In this document: one piece after another, positions 18,666 to 28,073 of the stretch
Numbering within the stretch: position 1 is the stretch's first letter
How the letters are laid out: each line of letters begins with the position of its first letter
Notes under the pieces: model-generated
Told to the model about the DNA's origin: nothing
The model's input: the letters and a program-made list of their open reading frames with translations, nothing else
Databases searched by the model: none
DNA from: XYD12-FULL-36-8 sp964391015
Lineage (GTDB): Bacteria; Bacteroidota; Ignavibacteria; Ignavibacteriales; Ignavibacteriaceae
Direction of reading: 5' to 3'
Assembly: GCA_964391015.1 (NCBI GenBank)
Contig: CAYMKU010000016.1
Span: 16,297 to 80,296 of the forward strand
Length of the DNA: 64,000 bases
Made by a program: the position numbers and the translations under genes

Positions 18666-19739
18666 ATGAAAAGGTTCATGCTAATTTTATTAAGTATGGT
18701 TGCGTTGATTAATACAATACACTCAACAACTGTAAATGGAAGAGTGATACTTAGCACCACCAATGATTCGACTTTCGATGCAAAAATCCAAATTAACACA
18801 AATACTGGAAATGATGATTTTGGGGGAGCAACAATAGTTATCAATTACGACAGCACTCGCTTTTTTTTGCCCTCGATACTTTCTCCAGATACTGATTACG
18901 TATTTCATAATTTCAATGGTGGAAATTACAGCACAGCTTTCATAACAAGACCATTCTCGAATGAATTGTGGATCAATATTGAGCTTGAATCAAATAACAA
19001 TGGAACTGTTGTCTCCGGAATAAACTCGTGGACTGATTTAGTCACTATAAAAATGAAGTCTCTGAACAGCCAACCAAGTACAGTAAGTTTTCTTAGCAAT
19101 AGTCCATTCTGGGCAATCTTCGATGGAAATAATTCAACGATATGGGAAAATGGAAATTTCACTTCTAGTTCGGTTATACCAGTTGAATTGACTTCGTTTA
19201 CCGCTAACGTTTCGGTAAATGATATACAACTAAAATGGTCAACCGCTTCAGAAATAAATAACATGGGATTTGAAATTCAAAGACAAGACACAGAAGGAGA
19301 TTTTATTAAAGTTGGTTTCATAGAAGGCAAGGGCTCGACAACTTTAGTGCAACATTATTCATTCAGAGAAAGCAAACTTCCAATAGGTAAATACACTTAT
19401 AGATTAAAGCAAGTTGACTTTGATGGAAATAATCATTATTCAAATAAAGTTGAGGCAGAGATTGGGCTGCCATCTGGGTCCTTGTTAGCTCAAAATTACC
19501 CCAACCCATTTAACCCAGTTACAGATATAAAGTTTTCTGTTAAACAAGAAAGTCAAGTAAAACTGATAGTTTACAATTTGATAGGAGAAGTAATTCAAGA
19601 ATTGGTTAACAATAAAATTGCCGCCGGACATCACGAAGTTAGCTTTAATAGTAATAACTTAGCCAGCGGCATTTATGTTTATAGATTAGAAGTTAATAAA
19701 GAAATAATTGACACAAAAAAAATGATTCTTGTAAGGTAA
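18666..19739 (+). CDS. Secreted cohesin-like protein with type IX sorting domain
   Basis: A 357-residue exported protein with a signal peptide (about 1-19). A cohesin-like beta domain (about 22-170) contains DDFGGATIVINYDSTRF and DLVTIKMKS, the closest to a classical cohesin of the three neighbouring proteins. Residues about 175-270 form the fibronectin-like module also present in the protease (PVELTSFTANVS, YRLKQVDFDG). The type IX sorting domain starts near residue 276 (NYPNPFNPV). It follows the dockerin-like gene by 38 bases in the same direction, which suggests co-expression. Cohesin identity is inferred. Confidence 0.75.
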   Translation: MKRFMLILLSMVALINTIHSTTVNGRVILSTTNDSTFDAKIQINTNTGNDDFGGATIVINYDSTRFFLPSILSPDTDYVFHNFNGGNYSTAFITRPFSNELWINIELESNNNGTVVSGINSWTDLVTIKMKSLNSQPSTVSFLSNSPFWAIFDGNNSTIWENGNFTSSSVIPVELTSFTANVSVNDIQLKWSTASEINNMGFEIQRQDTEGDFIKVGFIEGKGSTTLVQHYSFRESKLPIGKYTYRLKQVDFDGNNHYSNKVEAEIGLPSGSLLAQNYPNPFNPVTDIKFSVKQESQVKLIVYNLIGEVIQELVNNKIAAGHHEVSFNSNNLASGIYVYRLEVNKEIIDTKKMILVR

Positions 19740-19754
19740 TCATTCGAGAGAAAT

Positions 19755-20243
19755 TTAATTTTCTGTGAACACTTTCTTTTTAAGAGGTCTAGCAGGAACA
19801 CCAGCAACAATTGTATTAGGCGGAACATCTTTTGTAACAACTGAACCAGCACCAACAATTGCATTCTCTCCAATAGTTACACCGCACAAAATTGTGGAAG
19901 ACGAACCCACTGATGCTCCTTTTTTGATATGAGTTTCAACTACTTTCCAATCACTTTCTGTTTGCATTGAACCATCAACATTAGTAGCTCTTGGATATTT
20001 ATCATTAATAAAAGTAACGTTATGTCCGATAAAAACATTATCTTCAATATGGACACCTTCACAAATGAATGTATGAGAAGAAATTTTACAATACTTTCCC
20101 ACACTTGCATTCTTCTGAATTTCTACAAATGTACCAACTTTCGAGTAGTCGTCAATCGAACAGCCATAGAGATTCACAAAATCAAATATTTTTACTTCCT
20201 TGCCAAGTTTTACATTATTAATATTTTTTTTATCCATAATCAC
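19755..20243 (-). CDS. Left-handed beta-helix N-acetyltransferase (WbpD/WlbB-like)
   Basis: A 162-residue acyltransferase made of hexapeptide repeats (for example IGHNVTFINDKYPRAT, then VGSSSTILCGVTIGENAIVG and VVTKDVPPNTIVAGVPARP). The pattern and length match the WbpD/WlbB family, which acetylates the 3-amino group of UDP-2-acetamido-3-amino-uronate using acetyl-CoA. The neighbouring oxidoreductase and the aminotransferase of this locus supply the earlier steps. The GTG at 20243 has AAGGA 6 bases upstream; an ATG two codons later is the alternative. Convergent with the preceding secreted-protein gene, with 15 bases between stops. Confidence 0.85.
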   Translation of the reverse strand: MIMDKKNINNVKLGKEVKIFDFVNLYGCSIDDYSKVGTFVEIQKNASVGKYCKISSHTFICEGVHIEDNVFIGHNVTFINDKYPRATNVDGSMQTESDWKVVETHIKKGASVGSSSTILCGVTIGENAIVGAGSVVTKDVPPNTIVAGVPARPLKKKVFTEN

Positions 20244-20270
20244 TGTTTATCCTTTTCTATTTATAAGATT

Positions 20271-21287
20271 TTAAACCATAACTCTGCTATTTATATCAAA
20301 AAGTTGTCCTTTATTCTGAAGCGATAGATCTGCAACTTCTAAAATCTTTACGACCTCAAGACCATCTTTTCCGTTAGTAAGCGGATCGCGATTTTCTTTA
20401 ATACTATTTAAAAATTCTTTTGCTCCAAGCTCAAGTGCCTCAGTTTGAATAACCTTTGGTGAATACATATCACCCAGCCGATACTGAACCAAAGCTTCAT
20501 GAATGCTTGCTGTACTTTTAATATCAACACCAGCATCATAAACTTTTATCTTCTCAAAATTTTCCATATCATCGAAAACTAGCATCTTTTTGTCACCACC
20601 AACAATCATTCTTCTTATTTTGACCGGTGATGTCCAATTGACATGAAAATGTGCAAAACAATTCTCTTCAAAGTAGAGCGATATATGAGCAATATTTTCT
20701 TTACCATTATAATTAGCAATTCCATTCGCAGAAACAGCAACCGGTTTAAGATGCTTTAATACATAATTCATTATTGAAAGATCGTGTGGAGCAAGATCCC
20801 AAATGACATTAATATCTTTCTGGAAAAGTCCTAAGTTAATTCTAACAGAATCGAAATGCAGTATTTTACCAAGCTCTCCTTTATCAACTATTTCTTTCAT
20901 TTTGCGAACCGCGCCCGTATAAATAAATGTATGATCAATAAAAATTCTTAGCTTTTTCTTATCAGCTAATTCAAGAAGCTCTTCTGCCTGTTGAGATGTT
21001 GATGTAAAAGGTTTCTCAACCCAAATATGTTTTCCATGTTCAAGGGCTGTTTTAGCGAGGCCATGATGAGTATCTACAGGAGTTGCAATAACAACTGCAT
21101 CTACATCACTTTTTACTAATTGATTGTAATCAGATGTTACAAAAACAGATGGTGATTTGGCTTTAATAAACTCCAATCTTTCCTCTCTCTGATCACAAGC
21201 AACAACTTTAGTGATATCTTTCTGAGCAATAAAATTTCTGACGAGGTTTGGTCCCCAATATCCTAATCCAATAATCCCAACTTTCAT
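20271..21287 (-). CDS. Gfo/Idh/MocA family oxidoreductase (WbpB/WlbA-like)
   Basis: A 338-residue NAD(P)-dependent sugar dehydrogenase. The N-terminal Rossmann fold is visible (VGIIGLGYWGPN) and the family motif EKP includes Lys92, the usual catalytic lysine. In the WbpB/WlbA family the enzyme oxidises C3 of UDP-N-acetylglucosaminuronate, making the 3-keto substrate for a PLP aminotransferase. The adjacent N-acetyltransferase (27 bases away) and the aminotransferase upstream in the same arm support this role. GGAG precedes the ATG. Confidence 0.85.
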   Translation of the reverse strand: MKVGIIGLGYWGPNLVRNFIAQKDITKVVACDQREERLEFIKAKSPSVFVTSDYNQLVKSDVDAVVIATPVDTHHGLAKTALEHGKHIWVEKPFTSTSQQAEELLELADKKKLRIFIDHTFIYTGAVRKMKEIVDKGELGKILHFDSVRINLGLFQKDINVIWDLAPHDLSIMNYVLKHLKPVAVSANGIANYNGKENIAHISLYFEENCFAHFHVNWTSPVKIRRMIVGGDKKMLVFDDMENFEKIKVYDAGVDIKSTASIHEALVQYRLGDMYSPKVIQTEALELGAKEFLNSIKENRDPLTNGKDGLEVVKILEVADLSLQNKGQLFDINSRVMV

Positions 21288-21341
21288 ATTTTCTCCATAC
21301 TTATTCTACTTATGTCTCTTTTAATCATTTTCAAATTATAA

Positions 21342-22781
21342 TTATTTGCCTCCCTTTGCAAATAAAATTACAGGGATGGTTTTTAGAAGAATTTGCATAT
21401 CTAACCAAGGAGACATATTGTTAATATAATATAAGTCTAAAACGACAGAATCTTTAAAGGAAACATTGCTTCTTCCAGCTACTTGCCAAACGCCTGTACA
21501 ACCTGGAATAACACTAAGTCGTCTTTTCTGCCATTCTGCATAATTTTCATATTCGTATGGAAGACAGGGGCGGGGACCAACTAAGCTCATTTCACCTCTG
21601 AGGACATTAAACAGTTGAGGTAATTCATCTAATGAAGTTTTACGAATTATTTGTCCAATCTTTGTTACTCTTTTTGCATTTACTATTTTTTGACCCGAAG
21701 AGTCGTTCGCATCTTTCTTCATAAATTCAATCATCATTTTCTTACGTTCCTCATCATCATCCTTAGATATATACATAGACCTGAATTTGTACATTTGGAA
21801 AGATCTTCCATTTTTCCCAATTCTTCTTTGATAAAATAAGATCGGACCTTTTGAAGATAGTTTTATTAGAAAAGCTATTGCCAGAAATATTGGTGATAAA
21901 AATACAATCGCCAAACCAGCTGCCAAAACATCAAAAAATCTCTTCATAAATAAATTTATGGTATTATTTATTCTTGGCGAGACATCAACAACAGGAAAAT
22001 CAGCGTATTTTTCCGTTGAAACTTTTTTAACTACTACATCAAACAACTCGGATGCAAGACGAACATTTACTTCTAGTGGTTTACATGTATCTAGTATTTC
22101 CAACAATCTATCATAAGAAATATTATCAATAACAATAAGAATTTCATCAACAGCATGCTTATCAACTAAAAAAGGAAGTTGAGCAACATTACCTATTACA
22201 TTTTTATTGCCAACTATTGGCGTACCAATCTTTTTATTATCATCAATAAAGCCAACAATGTTTACCCCAATCGCATTTTCAAAAATTAATCGCGTCGCTA
22301 ATAACTTCCCTGCTTTACCTCCACCTACAAGAATCAAATTTCTTTTAAACTGTTTGTTCTTTAATCCGATGTAGAGTCTCCTAAACAACTCAACTCTAAA
22401 AATGTATGAATAAAATACCAAAACGATTGTAAAGGTAAGTAACGTTAATCGCGAGTCAATTATCCACGCAGATTTGATGAGAAAGGAAATCACAATAATC
22501 GTTATAAATCCATAAAATATTGAATGGATAATCGCAGTAAGATGAGCAGCTCGAGTGAGTATTATATTTATTTTATATAAACTGTTATATTGATAAATAA
22601 ATAAGAAAATAAAGATCGAGGCAAAAGTAAAAAAATCAGTTTGTAAATCCGGAACAAGAATGCGTGAGACTTTTAGTTCATAATTATACTCTAAAATAAA
22701 TCCTGTCGTAAGAAATGATACTACAAATAAAATGATGTCAAAGATGAAAAGATAATACTTGAATTTAGGAAACCGTACCAT
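21342..22781 (-). CDS. Polyprenyl-phosphate sugar-1-phosphate transferase (WbaP/WcaJ-like)
   Basis: A 479-residue membrane enzyme that starts exopolysaccharide repeat-unit assembly by moving a sugar-1-phosphate to undecaprenyl phosphate. Four hydrophobic helices lie in the first 130 residues. A CoA-binding-like Rossmann domain follows (LILVGGGKAGKLLA, about 150-270), then another membrane segment and the catalytic bacterial sugar transferase domain with RRFF-like entry (MKRFFDVLAAG), YKFRSM, KTSLDELPQLFNVLRGEMSLVGPRPCLP (read in pieces) and GVWQVAGRS. It lies 54 bases upstream of the oxidoreductase in the same direction. The donor sugar is not determinable from sequence. Confidence 0.92.
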   Translation of the reverse strand: MVRFPKFKYYLFIFDIILFVVSFLTTGFILEYNYELKVSRILVPDLQTDFFTFASIFIFLFIYQYNSLYKINIILTRAAHLTAIIHSIFYGFITIIVISFLIKSAWIIDSRLTLLTFTIVLVFYSYIFRVELFRRLYIGLKNKQFKRNLILVGGGKAGKLLATRLIFENAIGVNIVGFIDDNKKIGTPIVGNKNVIGNVAQLPFLVDKHAVDEILIVIDNISYDRLLEILDTCKPLEVNVRLASELFDVVVKKVSTEKYADFPVVDVSPRINNTINLFMKRFFDVLAAGLAIVFLSPIFLAIAFLIKLSSKGPILFYQRRIGKNGRSFQMYKFRSMYISKDDDEERKKMMIEFMKKDANDSSGQKIVNAKRVTKIGQIIRKTSLDELPQLFNVLRGEMSLVGPRPCLPYEYENYAEWQKRRLSVIPGCTGVWQVAGRSNVSFKDSVVLDLYYINNMSPWLDMQILLKTIPVILFAKGGK

Positions 22782-23131
22782 AAGTTATTTATTTATCACT
22801 GAACTATTATTTTAATAAATGTTAAAACTATTGATTGGTTTCAAAAAATATGCCTTCAATTATACTAAATTAACTCTACTTATTCGCGTGAAATTGAGCT
22901 TTTATTTACGAGCTATCTTTCCAAAATCTTATAATGAGAATTGAGTGTATTAAAAAATAGAATAATACAATAGATTCTTTATCCACTATATAAATCTGGT
23001 ATTTAGAATATGATTAACCTCAGATTAATTTGGAAATATCCAAATAACAAAATGCTCAACTAAAAAATTTATATTTATTTAGTTTACTCCTAGTGAATGG
23101 AGTCCCTCAAAGAAGTACAAATCGAGAATAC
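22782..23131. other. Intergenic region between sugar transferase and Wzc genes
   Basis: 350 AT-rich bases within the minus-strand exopolysaccharide arm. No ORF with a start and ribosome-binding site, and no strong hairpin. It probably carries a separate promoter for the sugar transferase gene, but none could be assigned. Confidence 0.3.
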
Positions 23132-25402
23132 TTATGATAAATATTTTTTTAAAATATTTTTCTTTTCTGAATTTTTATAACTCTCACTATAATGGTTATA
23201 ATATTTGTAGTAGGCATGATAACCACTCTGATAATTGAAATTATTCAATAATACACCCGCAAGGTTAACATGCTCTTGTTTCAATAGTTCAACCGACTCC
23301 TTCAACCAATCAATTTCAGTAGTATTAGCAGAAACTACGAGTAAACATACATCAACAAAACGAGCTAATATTTCAGAATCGGAAACTGCCATAATTGGCG
23401 GTGAATCGATAATAATAATATCATAATCGTTTCTCAATTTCTCAAGAAACGATTTCATAGCGTTTGAACCCAAAATTTCGGAAGGATTCACAGGAATTGC
23501 TCCCGCAGTAATATAATCCAAACTTCTCACTTCCGTTTTTTTAATAATATTTTCATACTGGATGTTACCGGAAATGTAATCAAGAAATCCTTCAGAGTCT
23601 TTATCAGTAAAAAGAGAATAAACACGAGGTTTTCTCATATCACAATCAATAAGTACACATTTGCTGTTTGCCTGAGCAAAGCTTGCAGCTAAATTCATCG
23701 AAATTGTTGTCTTGCCTTCTCCTGGAGCTGAAGAAGTAACAAGAAATGCTTTAGCACCTTTTTTAATATGCGAAAATTGTAGACGTGTTCTAAGCGTTCG
23801 AAAAGCTTCACTTGGAATCGAATCCGGTTTTTGAGCTACAATAAATTCGGGATTTTTTAAATCTGCAATATCATCGCGGGAAAATCTTGGTATCCATGCA
23901 AGTACATTAATATTTTGTGCTTCAATATCTTCAGGTGTTTTGATCGTCTTATCAAAGTAGCTGCGTATATAAATAAATCCAAAACCCATTCCTAAACCAA
24001 GAAATAATCCAAGAACAATTATCATTTTACGGTTCGGTTTTGAAGGTGCTCCAGGAATTCCTGCTACAGACATTATTTGCACATTCCCAGGTATTGATTG
24101 CTCATTTATTAGAGCTTCTTGATATTTTTCTTCAAGAACGAGATAAAGTTTTTCGAATGCTGACCTTTCTCTTTCTAATCTTGCATAACCAATTGTTCTT
24201 GCTGGTAATTGATTAAACTTCCCTTCATAACTGCCGATTACGTTATTCAGCTCATTATATGACGAGGAAAGTGACTGGTATTTTACTTCTTCTTCAAAAA
24301 TCTTTTCACTTAATTGTTTTACTTCCTCTGGAGATGAAGTCAAACCCATTGATAAATATTCTTGCTGACTTTTTCTCAGCTTGTCTTTCAACTCTTTAAT
24401 TTTTTTATCGAACTCCTTAACTTGTGCACTATTACCACCAGTATTGTCCTGGTTTAGTGCAAGATCACGTTGAACTTCTAATTTAGCGATTTGTTGCTGC
24501 AATAATTGAACATAAGGTTCCGTTGATTTTGATTCCAAATAATTTAAGGTGGTGGGATCCTTTTTTTCTAGTTCCTTTTTAAATTGCACTAATTTTTGTT
24601 TTGAAACTGACATCTCAATTTTTGCTGAATTTTTTTCCGTTTCAAAATGTGATAATCGCTCAATTAGTGACTGTGCTGTTTTATCTAACTCTATAACACC
24701 ACCAGCAAGCTGATATTCTTTTATTCTATCTTCCGTTTCTTTAAGTTTAAAAAGCATCGAATCTCTTTGGCTACCTAAAATTTCCTTTGTCATTGTAACT
24801 TGTCTGCGGCTCTCAAGCATATTAAAATCTCGATATGATTTTGCAAAACAATTTGCAAATAAAGCTGCTTCATATGGTGATGGAGAAGATGCAGAGATTT
24901 GGAAAAAAGTCAGATTTTCTATTTGTTTAACTTCTACATTACTTCTAACTAAACCTTCAATTGCTCCTGCAGGAAGAACTTTTTGCTTATCTAACTTTCG
25001 AGATTCTTGATCAACAGAGAGGTAAAAATCTCCTCGCTTTCCAATTGTGGTAACTGAATCAACGATTGATCTCGCTGCTTCTTCATAAATTAAAGTCGAG
25101 TTATTTATCGTCTCCATTTCAATTGCCATATACTTATCTGAAGAGAAGCTAGAAACATTTAAAGGTGCAAGTGGAGACTCTAGAATACTACCCTTAGGCA
25201 TTGAAACTTTGACAACAGTTGAAGAAGTATAAATATCAGGTAAGATAACTGCATAAGTTATTGACAATGCCAAAACTACAGTTGAGAACAAGATTATCGT
25301 CTTAACATTATTTTTTATCAGAACAAAAAAATCAATGAAATGACTTTTTTGCTCACGGTTAATTTTATTGAATGTATTATTTAATTTATTATTATTTACC
25401 AT
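23132..25402 (-). CDS. Wzc-type polysaccharide co-polymerase / tyrosine autokinase
   Basis: A 756-residue inner-membrane protein controlling polymer length and export. The N-terminal Wzz domain begins after a membrane helix at about 33-52. A long coiled-coil region (about 200-440) follows, then a second helix at about 463-482 after the proline-rich PGAPSKPNRKM. The cytoplasmic BY-kinase has Walker A SAPGEGKTTISMN (Lys near 564), Walker A' LIDCDMRKPR and Walker B IIIDSPP. The C terminus holds a tyrosine cluster (YHAYYKYYNHY), the usual autophosphorylation site. The SLBB export gene lies 18 bases upstream in the same direction. Confidence 0.93.
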   Translation of the reverse strand: MVNNNKLNNTFNKINREQKSHFIDFFVLIKNNVKTIILFSTVVLALSITYAVILPDIYTSSTVVKVSMPKGSILESPLAPLNVSSFSSDKYMAIEMETINNSTLIYEEAARSIVDSVTTIGKRGDFYLSVDQESRKLDKQKVLPAGAIEGLVRSNVEVKQIENLTFFQISASSPSPYEAALFANCFAKSYRDFNMLESRRQVTMTKEILGSQRDSMLFKLKETEDRIKEYQLAGGVIELDKTAQSLIERLSHFETEKNSAKIEMSVSKQKLVQFKKELEKKDPTTLNYLESKSTEPYVQLLQQQIAKLEVQRDLALNQDNTGGNSAQVKEFDKKIKELKDKLRKSQQEYLSMGLTSSPEEVKQLSEKIFEEEVKYQSLSSSYNELNNVIGSYEGKFNQLPARTIGYARLERERSAFEKLYLVLEEKYQEALINEQSIPGNVQIMSVAGIPGAPSKPNRKMIIVLGLFLGLGMGFGFIYIRSYFDKTIKTPEDIEAQNINVLAWIPRFSRDDIADLKNPEFIVAQKPDSIPSEAFRTLRTRLQFSHIKKGAKAFLVTSSAPGEGKTTISMNLAASFAQANSKCVLIDCDMRKPRVYSLFTDKDSEGFLDYISGNIQYENIIKKTEVRSLDYITAGAIPVNPSEILGSNAMKSFLEKLRNDYDIIIIDSPPIMAVSDSEILARFVDVCLLVVSANTTEIDWLKESVELLKQEHVNLAGVLLNNFNYQSGYHAYYKYYNHYSESYKNSEKKNILKKYLS

Positions 25403-25420
25403 ATCCTAACCTTAGTATAT

Positions 25421-25942
25421 CTATTTAGCAATATTAAGAACTAAAATAGCTAATGAAATAAATGCCGAAAAAATGGATAATCCAACACCTAACCAGTCTC
25501 GAAAATAGAGTCGTGGTGAACCTGGAATAATTAAAATATCTTTTGCTTTAAGCTCGGGTGTGGTTCTCGACTTAGAGGTGAGTTTGTTTTCCCACATTAA
25601 ATCATTGTAATCAAATCTAATCAGTTGCTGTGACCCATCTTCGAGGATTCGATATAACCTTAAATCCTCTAAATCAGAACCATCCGTTGGCCCACCTGCA
25701 AGCGAAAGCAAATCAGTAACCGATGTATATATCGGAATTACATATCTGCCAGGAGACCTTACAAATCCCCAAACAGAAACCTTAATATTTATTGCTTGCG
25801 GGTCAGAATAATCAAAATAATTCCCAAGCTGATTAGTATAACCTGGATTTGCAGTTCCAATTTGCGAGTCCGTTATTTGGGAAAAAATGTAATTTGTGAA
25901 TATTGTTGTAAAAACAATTGTAATCGAAAAAATTTTTCTCAT
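25421..25942 (-). CDS. SLBB-domain polysaccharide export protein
   Basis: A 173-residue protein with a signal peptide (about 1-21), one SLBB domain (about 50-140: VSVWGFVRSPGRYVIP, TDLLSLAGGPTDGSDL) and a C-terminal membrane helix (about 150-170). It resembles the soluble-ligand-binding part of Wza-type export channels but lacks the full polysaccharide export domain, so it may be an accessory or a short outer-membrane partner for the Wzc protein encoded just downstream. No lipobox cysteine is visible. Confidence 0.8.
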   Translation of the reverse strand: MRKIFSITIVFTTIFTNYIFSQITDSQIGTANPGYTNQLGNYFDYSDPQAINIKVSVWGFVRSPGRYVIPIYTSVTDLLSLAGGPTDGSDLEDLRLYRILEDGSQQLIRFDYNDLMWENKLTSKSRTTPELKAKDILIIPGSPRLYFRDWLGVGLSIFSAFISLAILVLNIAK

Positions 25943-25953
25943 CTTTATACCAA

Positions 25954-26145
25954 TTAAATAGAAATTCTTTTATAATCTAATAAATTAATAACACTTGAAC
26001 TATCATAAAAATTAGGATTTAATTTTGTTAGAATATCTTCGTTTGAAAATAATATGCCAGGAAATTGGTTTACATCAATCCTAAAAAAAATCAAAATGTC
26101 TATATTCAAAATTACATGTGAGCTAGATAGAGATTCATTTCTCAT
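25954..26145 (-). CDS. Small hypothetical ORF, doubtful
   Basis: A 63-codon frame ending 12 bases before the SLBB export gene. The peptide has mixed hydrophobic content and no recognised motif, and no ribosome-binding site is evident before the ATG. It may be the transcribed leader of the export genes rather than a gene. Confidence 0.2.
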   Translation of the reverse strand: MRNESLSSSHVILNIDILIFFRIDVNQFPGILFSNEDILTKLNPNFYDSSSVINLLDYKRISI

Positions 26146-26209
26146 TTTAATACGTCAAATGTGATTCTCCAATCCATTTTACTAGTGAAACTCTTTGGAA
26201 GAATTTTTA

Positions 26210-27331
26210 TTATTTATTGAAGAACTCCTTCAGTTTTACAGCTACATATGAAATTTGCTCATCTGTAAGTTCTGAGTACATTGGCAGAGACAAACCACAT
26301 TCAGCTAACTTCTCAGTGTTTGGAAAATCACCCTTTTTGTATCCCAAATCCCTGAAACAAGGTTGCAAATGTAAGGGTATTGGGTAATGAAGTCCGGTAC
26401 TAATCCCATTATCGTTGAGGTGTTTTGCAAGTTCATCTCTTTGCTTTGTTCCACCATCATTTACCTGAATTACAAATAGATGATATACATGTTTTGCATA
26501 ACTCATTTCCTTAGGTAGGGTAATATATGATAGACCACTTAACAACTCTTTATATTTTTTGGCAGCGCGTCTGCGTCCTTCAGTCCATTTATCGAGATGT
26601 TTGAGTTTTACCCCAAGCACAGCTCCTTGAATCCCTTCCATTCGATAATTATGCCCAAGTAATTCATGATTATACTTTTGTACAGCGCCATGATCTCTTA
26701 ACATCTTTACTTTCTTTGCAAGTTCTTCGCTGTTAGTTGTGACCGCTCCCCCTTCTCCATATGCGCCCAAATTTTTCCCTGGGTAAAAGCTAAAAGAAGC
26801 ACTATCAGACAATCCACCTATTCTTTTACCTTTGTACTCGGCAAAATGAGATTGTGCACAATCTTCAACTAAAAATAATTTATGCTTTCTCGCAATTTCT
26901 CTTAACGGATCTAAATCTGCTGGTTGGCCATAAAGATGAACCGCTACAATAGCTTTTGTGTTTTTGGTGATTACAGCTTCTACTTTTTTAGGATCAATGT
27001 TGTAATTATCGGGTTCGCAATCTACAAAGACCGGTTTGGCATTACAAAGAGTTGCACCCCAAGCTGTTGCTATAAAAGTATTTGCAGGAATTATTACTTC
27101 ATCACCTGTGCCAATCCCCAATCCCCAAAGCGCGAGGTGGTTTCCGTCAGTTCCGGAACTTACTCCAACACAATACTTAACACTATGTTCTTTTGCAAAA
27201 GAAGTTTCAAAATCGGAGACAGACTTGCCAAGAATAAATGCTGTGTTATCTAAAATATTTTGGATTGCAGGATCAATCTCGTTTTTTATTGATTTATACT
27301 GAATTTTAAGGTCAAGAAAAGGTACTTGCAT
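26210..27331 (-). CDS. DegT/DnrJ/EryC1-family PLP aminotransferase (WbpE/WlbC-like)
   Basis: A 373-residue sugar aminotransferase. PLP-binding features: Lys186 in SFYPGKNLGAYGEGG, EDCAQSHFAEYKG before it, and VGVSSGTDGNHLALWGL near residue 55. Members of this family named WbpE/WlbC aminate the 3-keto group of a UDP-uronate using glutamate. With the 6-dehydrogenase (28074), the Gfo/Idh/MocA enzyme (20271) and the acetyltransferase (19755), it would complete a route to a UDP-2,3-diacetamido-uronate. It is the first recognised gene of the minus arm, facing the plus arm across 742 bases. Confidence 0.88.
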   Translation of the reverse strand: MQVPFLDLKIQYKSIKNEIDPAIQNILDNTAFILGKSVSDFETSFAKEHSVKYCVGVSSGTDGNHLALWGLGIGTGDEVIIPANTFIATAWGATLCNAKPVFVDCEPDNYNIDPKKVEAVITKNTKAIVAVHLYGQPADLDPLREIARKHKLFLVEDCAQSHFAEYKGKRIGGLSDSASFSFYPGKNLGAYGEGGAVTTNSEELAKKVKMLRDHGAVQKYNHELLGHNYRMEGIQGAVLGVKLKHLDKWTEGRRRAAKKYKELLSGLSYITLPKEMSYAKHVYHLFVIQVNDGGTKQRDELAKHLNDNGISTGLHYPIPLHLQPCFRDLGYKKGDFPNTEKLAECGLSLPMYSELTDEQISYVAVKLKEFFNK

Positions 27332-28073
27332 AATTTTTCCATTAGGTTATGAGTTTATTTTTTAATTGTTTTTTATAAAAATTGCCAGAGGTTTGTTTCT
27401 GAATTATTCTGATGATATAAAGGAATTTTTCTCTGAAATCAATAGAATTACATATTAAATTCGTAATAAATCTCAAGATTTTTTTCGTTGTATGGAATCG
27501 CAAAATTTTATCTTTTAAAATTAAAGCTTAATTACTGGTAAACAAAACATTCAAGATAATAATACTATCAATAACCAGACCACAATTTCATATCTGAATG
27601 CTGAAAATTATTTATTTTTTAAATAATTTGACATTTATAATCATGAATTTGATAAAGATTTTTTTCCTTATTTTGGCTCCACTAATTCGTATTCTGTTAA
27701 AATAAAGGTTTAAAACAAAATTTCCAGAATTTAGGGCTGGTTGATTCATTGCATTAAAGTATTTATACACTATTTTTAGTACGTACTTTAAACTTTGTTT
27801 TTGTTTTAATATTTCGCTTACTCTTCAGAAATGCATCACTATATAATTTTCCAAATTAATTGCAAAAAAGTAGCAAATATTTTTAACATTAGACGTTTAT
27901 TTTCAATTTCTTACGCAAGTGGGGGTAGTATTTTTTACATAAGTACCAGAAATTTTATTCTGGAATGAATATTGTTGTGAAGTAGTTGTTAAAAACAAAA
28001 TCTTAAACAAATTTTATTAACCTATGCTCGACGTTTTTAGTTAAAATCGAAAAATAAATTCTAAAGGATAAAA
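27332..28073. other. Divergent control region of the exopolysaccharide locus
   Basis: 742 AT-rich bases with no supported ORF, between the two arms. A TTGACA at 27628-27633 with GATAAA 17 bases later is a possible plus-strand promoter. A 10-bp palindrome AGTACGTACT sits near 27778, and CCAGAA/TTCTGG flank 6 bases near 27948-27965. AAAGGA lies just before the dehydrogenase start. None of the operator readings is secure. Confidence 0.35.

Noticed and set aside
27778..27787. Palindrome AGTACGTACT as an operator for the exopolysaccharide arms
   Set aside because: Ten bases only, single copy, far from both starts; not enough to call a site.
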